From Clostridia bacterium (lineage in GTDB: Bacteria; Bacillota; Clostridia; Oscillospirales; CAG-272), in NCBI GenBank assembly GCA_017612655.1, contig JAGAFM010000116.1, positions 1 through 11,223 of the forward strand: DNA of 11,223 nt, written 5' to 3'. Below, one piece after another: positions 6,752-11,223 of this stretch (its first letter is position 1; every line of letters begins with the position of its first letter). The notes beneath the pieces were generated by a model that was not told where the DNA came from, made no database searches, and saw only the letters and a list, made by a program, of their open reading frames with translations. A program made the translations under genes and the position numbers.

Positions 6752-8042
6752 AACGAAAACACGCAACGTCTTTGCAAACAGGAACTACCGTCTGGTTTTT
6801 CTCGGCGCCCTGGTCTCGGAACTGGGGGCGCTTCTGTACAGCTTTGCCGTCGGCTTCTATATTCTGAAAATCAGCGATAACAATGCCTTTCTGCAGGGTC
6901 TGTACCTTGCCCTGAGCGGCGCTGCGCTGCTTCTCTTCACGCCGGTAGGCGGTGTCCTCGGAGACCGCGTCAACAAGGCGAAGATCATGTATGTCTGCGA
7001 TTACGTCAAAGGCGGGATGATCCTTCTGGCGACCGTGCTTATGATGATTCTGCCGTCCCCGCGGGCGCATCTTGCGATCCTGTTCGTGCTCGGTATTCTG
7101 GGCAGTGCGGTCAGCGGGATCTTCACTCCCGCCGCCGGGGCCATGCTGCCGAATCTCGTGGAGCCGCAGCAGCTGCAGCAGGCAAACGCGTATTTCTCCG
7201 TAAAGAGCTCCATGGAATCGATCCTGGGCGTCGTGCTGGCGGGAATTCTGTACGCGGTGCTCCCTTTGAACGTGCTCTTTCTGGCGGTCGGCGCGTGCTT
7301 CATCGCCTCCGGCGTTTCGGAAATGCTGATCCGCTGCGATCACACGCCTTCCGCGGAGCCGATCACGATCCGCCTCGCGGTTTCGGATATGAAGGAGGGC
7401 ATTCTGTACCTGAAAAACCAGAAAGCCATTCTGGCGGTTCTGGGCGCCGTGCTGTTCATCAACTTCTTCTTCACACCCGTGACCGGAAACTTTATTCCGT
7501 ATTTCATCAAAACGGATTTGGAGACGGCCCCTGCCTATCTGTTCGACAGCCTTCTGAAACCGGAGCTGTGGTCCTCCGTATTCAGCGTGTGTATCGGCGT
7601 CAGCTCTTTGATCGGCGCCGCGATCATGAGCGCCCGGGAGCAGGAAGAGGGGTGCGGGGTAAAGGTGGCAAAAAGGCTGTGCGTCTTTTCGGGCGTTATG
7701 ATCGTGCTGGCGGCGGGATACGGGTGGCTGGTCGCCTCGGGCGTCTCCCTGAACGGTTTTCTGATCGTATTCTGCGCGGGGTGTCTTGCGGTCGGATTCC
7801 TGCTTTCGTTTATCAACATCCCGCTGAATACCGCCATCCAGAGCAAGGTGGAAAAGAATAAGCTCAGCAAGGTGGGCAGTCTCCTGAACGTAGGTTCCCA
7901 GGGGATGATCCCGATTGCCTCCGTGCTCGCGGGCGCGGCCCTTCAGGCCTTCGGCAGCACCATGCTTCTTGCTATCTGCGCGGCCGGGTTCACGGTTACG
8001 GCAGTCCTGCTTCTGACAAACCGGGACGTTCGAACCCTGTAG
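6741..8042 (+). CDS. MFS transporter, drug-efflux-like
   Basis: Membrane transporter of 433 residues with about 12 hydrophobic segments. Motif A of the major facilitator superfamily is present between helices 2 and 3 (about residues 69-81: Gly-Gly-Val-Leu-Gly-Asp-Arg-Val-Asn-Lys). The Asn-Arg-Asn-Tyr-Arg-Leu-Val-Phe start is typical of the MFS_3 / macrolide-efflux-like group, so export of a toxic compound driven by the proton gradient is the likely role; the substrate cannot be read from the sequence. A cytosolic loop around residues 195-220 divides the two halves, as expected. The ATG lies inside the last codons of the regulator gene (11-base overlap) with AAGGAA about 11 bases upstream, so translation is probably coupled. 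A different MFS role, such as metabolite export, is possible. Confidence 0.9.
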   Translation: MNGETKTRNVFANRNYRLVFLGALVSELGALLYSFAVGFYILKISDNNAFLQGLYLALSGAALLLFTPVGGVLGDRVNKAKIMYVCDYVKGGMILLATVLMMILPSPRAHLAILFVLGILGSAVSGIFTPAAGAMLPNLVEPQQLQQANAYFSVKSSMESILGVVLAGILYAVLPLNVLFLAVGACFIASGVSEMLIRCDHTPSAEPITIRLAVSDMKEGILYLKNQKAILAVLGAVLFINFFFTPVTGNFIPYFIKTDLETAPAYLFDSLLKPELWSSVFSVCIGVSSLIGAAIMSAREQEEGCGVKVAKRLCVFSGVMIVLAAGYGWLVASGVSLNGFLIVFCAGCLAVGFLLSFINIPLNTAIQSKVEKNKLSKVGSLLNVGSQGMIPIASVLAGAALQAFGSTMLLAICAAGFTVTAVLLLTNRDVRTL

Positions 8043-8100
8043 GGGAAGCCTCCATGACCGTCGCCGGCGGGCTGCTTCTGTGAAGGGGACGGCCGGAACG

Positions 8101-8133
8101 AAAAAACGGCATGACCCGAAGATCATGCCGTTT
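8101..8133 (-). terminator. Bidirectional terminator, better on the minus strand
   Basis: AAACGGCATGA and TCATGCCGTTT form a perfect 11-base-pair stem with an 8-base loop. Read on the minus strand it is followed by six T, matching the end of the DHHW operon (stop at 8260). On the plus strand only three T follow, so it may also help end the MFS transcript. Confidence 0.8.
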
Positions 8134-8160
8134 CCTGATACGATCGATTTTTTCCTGCGA

Positions 8161-8190
8161 GGGGGCCGAGAGAGGGCCCCCGTTCTTTTT
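8161..8190 (+). terminator. Intrinsic terminator, plus strand
   Basis: GGGGGCC and GGCCCCC form a perfect 7-base-pair stem with a 7-base loop, followed by GTTC and five T. It lies behind the first hairpin and backs up termination of the MFS transcript before it runs into the opposing operon. Confidence 0.7.
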
Positions 8191-8259
8191 GGCCCGGGGA
8201 CGAAGCCGCGGATCCGTCTCCGCTCTTCGGAACCCGTCCGGAGTCTGCATCGCTGTTGC

Positions 8260-9201
8260 TCAGCGGATTCCGAGACTGTTGTTGATCAGCATTTCGCTGA
8301 AGAGAAAGAGGACGTCCTGATCCGAAAACGAAAGGAATTTCGGAAGGACCTGCTGGGACAAATACCGCAGATCCACGACGGTCACGGTCCGGTACGCCGT
8401 GCAGAGCAGGGGTGCAATGGAAGAGCCGAAGGAGTCGCGGAAGAGGATCAGTTCGTTTCCCTTGGGGGCGGCAGGGTTGTCGATTCTCAGAACCGGTCTG
8501 GGGCCGCCCAGAAACAGGGAATACGGATCGTCCGGATCGCACCCCTCAAGGTCGTACAGGGGAATCGTTTCTCCGGTGGAGAGATCCGTCACGGTGCACC
8601 CGTCCAGAACCCCGCCGGTCAGACAGACGATCTGCTCGGGCTCATCGTCCGGCTCGTACTTCCTCGCCAGGGCCCCGCAAAACGGTTCGTAAACCGTCTG
8701 CCCGAAGGCGTCCTCGTTCGGGAGCAGATCCCCTTTGCCCATGGCTTCGAGGAGTCTGAGGGCGCAGGGGAGGAGCCGGTCCTCCCGCCAGTGGGCGTCG
8801 GTCCGGTAAAAGTCGGACAGGGAAAGGACTGCGGAGAGCGAAACCGGGGCTGCGTAGGGCATCCCGTCCCGGTACAGGCGCTCCATTTCCTCAAAGATCG
8901 CCTTTTGGGCGTCCCCGGGTTCCAGATACACGCTTTTGTCCGGGATCAGGGCGCAGAAGACGCGGCAGGACGTTTCCTGCAGATAGGTATCGTAGAGCTC
9001 CCGGAACCGCTCCGTTGCATAGGTCACGGATTCTTCGTAGAGTTCCTTCGGGGGCTGAAAGAGGCAGCCCTCCCGCCGGACAATCCCGTCCTGATCCGGC
9101 TCGACAGACCGGTTTCCAGCGCAGAAATGAAGAATCAGGGCGATGCAGCCGGCCGCGAGAAGTAGCGAGAGCAGCAGGACGGCCCAGCGGATCTTATTCA
9201 T
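8260..9201 (-). CDS. DHHW/AlgX-like SGNH-fold membrane-anchored protein
   Basis: Product of 313 residues with one N-terminal hydrophobic segment (about 5-27). A Leu-Ala-Ala-Gly-Cys stretch mimics a lipobox, but hydrophobic residues continue after the Cys, so a membrane anchor facing outward is more likely. Recognisable blocks are Leu-Ile-Pro-Asp-Lys near 85-89, Phe-Tyr-Arg-Thr-Asp135-Ala-His137-Trp138, and Arg-Asp256-Ser257-Phe-Gly-Ser. These match the DHHW family (Asp-x-His-Trp form), distantly related to AlgX/AlgJ and other SGNH-type proteins; Asp135, His137 and Ser257 are the candidate catalytic residues. Relatives often work with MBOAT acyltransferases on cell-surface polymers, but no MBOAT gene is present here. 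At 313 residues it is shorter than many members. ATG at 9201 is chosen because it overlaps the end of the upstream gene (ATGAATAA), indicating coupling; an in-frame ATG at 9222 is less likely. Confidence 0.82.
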   Translation of the reverse strand: MNKIRWAVLLLSLLLAAGCIALILHFCAGNRSVEPDQDGIVRREGCLFQPPKELYEESVTYATERFRELYDTYLQETSCRVFCALIPDKSVYLEPGDAQKAIFEEMERLYRDGMPYAAPVSLSAVLSLSDFYRTDAHWREDRLLPCALRLLEAMGKGDLLPNEDAFGQTVYEPFCGALARKYEPDDEPEQIVCLTGGVLDGCTVTDLSTGETIPLYDLEGCDPDDPYSLFLGGPRPVLRIDNPAAPKGNELILFRDSFGSSIAPLLCTAYRTVTVVDLRYLSQQVLPKFLSFSDQDVLFLFSEMLINNSLGIR

Positions 9202-10219
9202 CGCAGAGGACGAAGAGAACATAGGCCCCGTCCGTTTCCGTGAAAGCCGTGTTGACCCAGGTGCAGACGTTGTAATTCTGATCCGCTTTCGAAAGCACGT
9301 ACGAAGCGAATTCCGTCGGGTCCGTCTCCCCGCCGACCCGGAAAACGTATCCGAGGAAGCTGCCGGGTTCGATCTGAACCCCCAGCGAAGCGACGTCCGT
9401 ATACCCGGTGACCTCAGCAGGCTCTTCGTAGGTTCCGATTCCCCGCAGTCTGCCGCCGGCCTGAACCGGAAGCCGGACCAGAGTGTTGAAATCCTGGTGA
9501 GAGATCAGGTAGGATGCGATGGACGCACAGTCCGCGTCCGGATGGGACGCGCAGTAGGAATGGAAGAGGGTCTTGACGTCCGAAGGGGCGTGCGCCGCTT
9601 CCCTGATCGGCTCCATATTCGCGTGATACAGGAAGTAGAAAACCTTTCCTCCGATCACCTTGGAAAAGACGCTGTCCGTCTCCGCGGTTTCGCCCAGCCA
9701 ATTCCAGTCGGGGACGGCTCTTCCGCGGATATCCTCCGCGAAGGCAGCCGCATCGGTTCCCGCGTTCAGCTCGAAGACGTAAAGGACGGAATCCGTCGAG
9801 TAGTGGGCGATGCCCGACACCGATGCGTAGCCGGAAACACTGCCCTCAATGCCGTTGATGCCGTAATCGGTTCCGATGGTCCGGTACAGACAGAAATACG
9901 GATCTTCGAGAAGAATTCCGCACAGCTCTTCCGGAGAGGTGTCGGGATGTTCCTCGCAGACGCGGGTCAGGAAGACGTCCGGGTCAAAGGGCTCCGGTTC
10001 GACCGGCGCCGGTCCGTCGGTGGAAGGCTCCTCCGACACGGGTTCTTCGGAAGAGGGCTCTTCGACGGAAGGAGTTTCCGAAGAGGGGACCTCCGAAGTC
10101 GGATCATCCTCTGATAAAGATCCGGAATCAAGGGCGGGCTCGTCCGCGTTTCCGCCGCAGGCGGTCAGCAGAACTGCCGCTGAGACAAGCGCCAGAAGCA
10201 GGATCAGAAAACGTTTCAT
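9194..10219 (-). CDS. Lipoprotein with an internally duplicated domain
   Basis: Predicted surface lipoprotein of 341 residues. The signal peptide ends in Leu-Thr-Ala-Cys with the acylated Cys at residue 21. Residues 24-78 are a Ser/Glu/Pro-rich linker. Two similar units follow, about 79-200 and 213-341. Both open with a Cys-x-x-His-Pro-Asp helix, continue with a Leu-x-x-Asp/Gln-x-Phe turn and an Arg, carry a Val-x-Gly-Tyr-x-x-Val motif, a Tyr-Val-Phe strand, an acidic-Phe-Ala helix, and end in a strand of alternating hydrophobic residues. I do not recognise the domain. ATG at 10219 is chosen over one 53 codons upstream because it begins the signal peptide and has GGAGG 8 bases upstream. It precedes and overlaps the DHHW-like gene by 8 bases, so the two are made together and probably act at the same surface site. 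Confidence 0.85.
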   Translation of the reverse strand: MKRFLILLLALVSAAVLLTACGGNADEPALDSGSLSEDDPTSEVPSSETPSVEEPSSEEPVSEEPSTDGPAPVEPEPFDPDVFLTRVCEEHPDTSPEELCGILLEDPYFCLYRTIGTDYGINGIEGSVSGYASVSGIAHYSTDSVLYVFELNAGTDAAAFAEDIRGRAVPDWNWLGETAETDSVFSKVIGGKVFYFLYHANMEPIREAAHAPSDVKTLFHSYCASHPDADCASIASYLISHQDFNTLVRLPVQAGGRLRGIGTYEEPAEVTGYTDVASLGVQIEPGSFLGYVFRVGGETDPTEFASYVLSKADQNYNVCTWVNTAFTETDGAYVLFVLCDE

Positions 10220-10358
10220 CTGTTTTTCCTCCGATGAGATCGACAGGCGGTTCGGCGGGGTTGCCCCGTTCGCTGGGAAAAGGACGGACCGGGAAAGGGA
10301 ACCGCTTGTGTAGTAGATTTGGGACAGGGGGAGGGAAAGCGGCTCTGAGGCATTCCCA

Positions 10359-10374
10359 CTGTCTGCAGAGACAG
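10359..10374. repeat. Perfect short hairpin in the leader
   Basis: CTGTCT-GCAG-AGACAG is a perfect 6-base-pair stem with a 4-base loop. In the minus-strand leader it would sit about 140 bases before the start codon. No T-tract follows on either strand. Confidence 0.4.
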
Positions 10375-10402
10375 ACACCCCCCCTTCTTATTCGGACAGA
10401 TT

Positions 10403-10428
10403 TCTCATGCGTTTGGTTTCGCGTGAGA
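10403..10428. repeat. 9-base-pair hairpin in the leader
   Basis: TCTCATGCG and CGCGTGAGA pair over 9 positions (one G-T wobble) around an 8-base loop. On the plus strand ATTTTT follows after two bases, giving a weak terminator-like look, but no plus-strand gene ends here. On the minus strand it would be a structured part of the leader. Confidence 0.4.
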
Positions 10429-10494
10429 TCATTTTTCCAAAGAGCAGACTCTACGTTTTTCTCCGAAAACGACGGAAATCCAAAGCACACTTAG

Positions 10495-10523
10495 ATTTTA
10501 CCGTCAAAAACGGATTTCTTCAA
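10495..10523 (-). promoter_or_regulatory. Candidate promoter P2 for the lipoprotein-DHHW operon
   Basis: On the minus strand TTGAAG (-35, 10523-10518) and TAAAAT (-10, 10500-10495) are spaced by exactly 17 bases. Transcription from here would leave a leader of about 270 bases before the lipoprotein ATG at 10219. The -35 box overlaps the stem of the terminator-like hairpin. Confidence 0.5.
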
Positions 10524-10542
10524 GGGGCTTGGCTTAGAAATC
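10506..10542 (-). terminator. Terminator-like hairpin, minus strand
   Basis: On the minus strand GATTTCT (10542-10536) pairs with AGAAATC (10519-10513); an inner AAG/CTT pairing extends it past a small bulge. The sequence then continues CG and five T. It may end the AAA-type transcript 160 bases after its stop, or end a short transcript started at P1. Confidence 0.45.
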
Positions 10543-10635
10543 GGACATACAGTTTCGCGGGACCGCCTCGCTGCGGAGAGAGAGGGAACGGGGGAAATCC
10601 TGCCTTTCGAAGCATACCACTTTAGCGCTTTAAAG
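10506..10635 (-). ncRNA. Speculative small RNA or leader between P1 and the hairpin
   Basis: A promoter candidate (P1) and a terminator-like hairpin frame about 130 bases with no gene. Inside, GGATTTC at 10600-10594 (minus strand) could pair with the 3' arm of the terminator hairpin, which would exclude the terminator. No known RNA family was recognised, so this is only a hypothesis. Confidence 0.18.
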
Positions 10636-10637
10636 TG
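10618..10637. promoter_or_regulatory. Inverted repeat at the predicted P1 start site
   Basis: CACTTTA and TAAAGTG flank 6 bases (GCGCTT on the plus strand). It lies 5 to 24 bases after the -10 box of P1, covering the predicted start point, which is a common place for a repressor operator. Confidence 0.35.
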
Positions 10638-10641
10638 ATGA

Positions 10642-10670
10642 ATTATAAGCGGGATAACAATCTATTTCTA
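10642..10670 (-). promoter_or_regulatory. Candidate promoter P1
   Basis: On the minus strand a perfect TATAAT (10647-10642) has TAGAAA (four of six -35 bases) exactly 17 bases upstream (10670-10665). It lies about 30 bases beyond the stop of the AAA-type gene and points to the lipoprotein operon. The -35 box is weak, so the call is moderate. Confidence 0.45.
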
Positions 10671-10700
10671 ACAGCAGATCGCAAAACCGTTTTGAAAAAA

Positions 10701-11222
10701 TCACTCTGTAACGTCATTCGCTTGATTCCTTCCGATCATATAGAAATACGCAACTGCTGGGATTCGGTATAGCGTCGTTTTTTTCCTTTCGGTCAACCCA
10801 AAGTCACTCGTGTCTTTTGTAATGACGTAACCGGGTGTGTTTTCCATACCATAGACAATGATACCGTCGGTATCTTTAATGCCGGAATCGTTTCTGTATT
10901 TGGCTTCAACGTATTGGATATCGACGGAGTTTTCCTGAATAACGATGTCGATCTCCTGTCCTTTGTCGTTTCGACTGTATCCGACACGATAAAGACCGTC
11001 GTCAAGGCTATCAAAGCGATCTCTGGTGTGCTTGTATGAGATCGACTCGACTGCCGCACCGAATTCCGCAGCGTTCGTTTCGATATCTGTGGTTCTCGTG
11101 ACCGCACACTTGATACCGTAATCGGCGATGTGTACCTTTTTACGAGGCTTCAACGGCTTTTTCCCACCGATATTCAACTGTTCGGATATATATATGAGAT
11201 TTGCTTTTTCAAGCGCGCTGAT
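10701..11222 (-). CDS. AAA ATPase with DUF4143 domain, C-terminal part (partial)
   Basis: The frame is open to the right edge of the window, so the N-terminus with the ATPase motifs lies outside; about 173 residues are visible. The segment starts with Leu-Glu-Lys-Ala-Asn-Leu-Ile-Tyr, then Pro-Arg-Lys-Lys-Val-His-Ile-Ala-Asp-Tyr-Gly-Ile, the usual entry to DUF4143. Further on are a Gly-Ala-Ala-Val-Glu-Ser helix and Glu-Ile-Asp-Ile-Val ... Val-Glu-Ala-Lys-Tyr, which fits the PD-(D/E)xK-like core of that domain. Family members are AAA+ proteins of unclear role, often on mobile or horizontally spread DNA. An internal TTG is not the true start because homologous sequence continues upstream of it. 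The region is visibly more AT-rich than the genes to its left. Confidence 0.8.
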   Translation of the reverse strand: MSALEKANLIYISEQLNIGGKKPLKPRKKVHIADYGIKCAVTRTTDIETNAAEFGAAVESISYKHTRDRFDSLDDGLYRVGYSRNDKGQEIDIVIQENSVDIQYVEAKYRNDSGIKDTDGIIVYGMENTPGYVITKDTSDFGLTERKKTTLYRIPAVAYFYMIGRNQANDVTE

Positions 11223-11223
11223 A

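Larger units (their letters stand above)
10220..10700. other. Long gene-free region with regulatory structure
   Basis: About 480 bases lie between the duplicated-lipoprotein gene and the AAA-type gene, both on the minus strand. The open frames here lack binding sites and resemble no protein I know. The region holds two minus-strand promoter candidates, a dyad at one predicted start site, a terminator-like hairpin and two further hairpins (listed separately). The part nearest the lipoprotein (10220-10330) shows nothing beyond the ribosome binding site GGAGG. Confidence 0.6.

Noticed and set aside
6657..8126. Minus-strand open frame of 489 codons opposite the MFS gene
   Set aside because: Its product is full of Arg, Gln, His and Asp with no domain, while the plus strand encodes a clear 12-helix transporter. 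GC-rich codon bias leaves such antisense frames open.
8080..10114. Two long plus-strand frames (361 and 323 codons) opposite the DHHW-like and lipoprotein genes
   Set aside because: The minus strand has lipobox, ribosome binding sites, gene overlap and catalytic-type motifs; the plus-strand products are Arg/Gly-rich shadows, and the first starts inside the terminator region.
10649..10662. GCGGGATAACAATC, similar to part of the E. coli lac operator
   Set aside because: The match covers only one half-site with an extra base, has no symmetrical partner, and no lac-type gene is nearby.

Overview
The window looks like chromosome from a GC-rich, low-abundance-type Gram-positive gut bacterium of the class Clostridia (Oscillospirales/Christensenellales-like). 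This is an inference from strong AGGAGG-type ribosome binding sites, TTG/GTG start options, Ser/Glu/Pro-rich linkers behind lipoprotein signal peptides, a binding-protein-dependent sugar transporter of a Firmicutes type, and intrinsic terminators with clear T-tracts. No rRNA, tRNA, insertion sequence or CRISPR array was seen.

Plus-strand half (1-8042). The window opens inside the acidic C-terminus of a probable DUF5696-type protein. Two sugar ABC permeases (MalF-like, then MalG-like) follow in the same operon, which ends in two consecutive stem-loops at 2330-2385. Next comes a lipoprotein made of three tandem copies of a roughly 135-residue PsbP/DcrB-like domain. A gene for glucosamine-6-phosphate deaminase (nagB, TTG start) follows, with a second, unrelated lipoprotein 2 bases behind it; this block ends at a strong terminator (5480-5522). 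A clear sigma-A-type promoter (TTTACT-17-TATAAT) then drives an XRE-type regulator with a helical repeat C-terminus, whose end overlaps the start of an MFS drug-efflux-like transporter by 11 bases.

Convergent junction (8043-8259). Two good hairpin terminators sit here, one best for each strand, separating the plus-strand block from a minus-strand operon.

Minus-strand half (8260-11223). A two-gene operon, read right to left, encodes a lipoprotein with an internally duplicated domain and then a membrane-anchored DHHW/AlgX-like (SGNH-fold) protein, with coding overlap of 8 bases. Upstream lies about 480 bases without a convincing gene. It holds two promoter candidates, a dyad at one start site, a terminator-like hairpin with a competing partner, and further hairpins, so it could carry a small RNA or a regulated leader. 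At the right edge is the C-terminal part of an AAA ATPase with a DUF4143 domain, visibly more AT-rich than the rest and possibly acquired horizontally.

Functionally the window combines carbohydrate import and amino-sugar catabolism, efflux under a local regulator, and cell-surface proteins of unknown role. The most unusual points are the two repeat-built lipoproteins, the duplicated-lipoprotein/DHHW operon and the structured non-coding region at 10220-10700.
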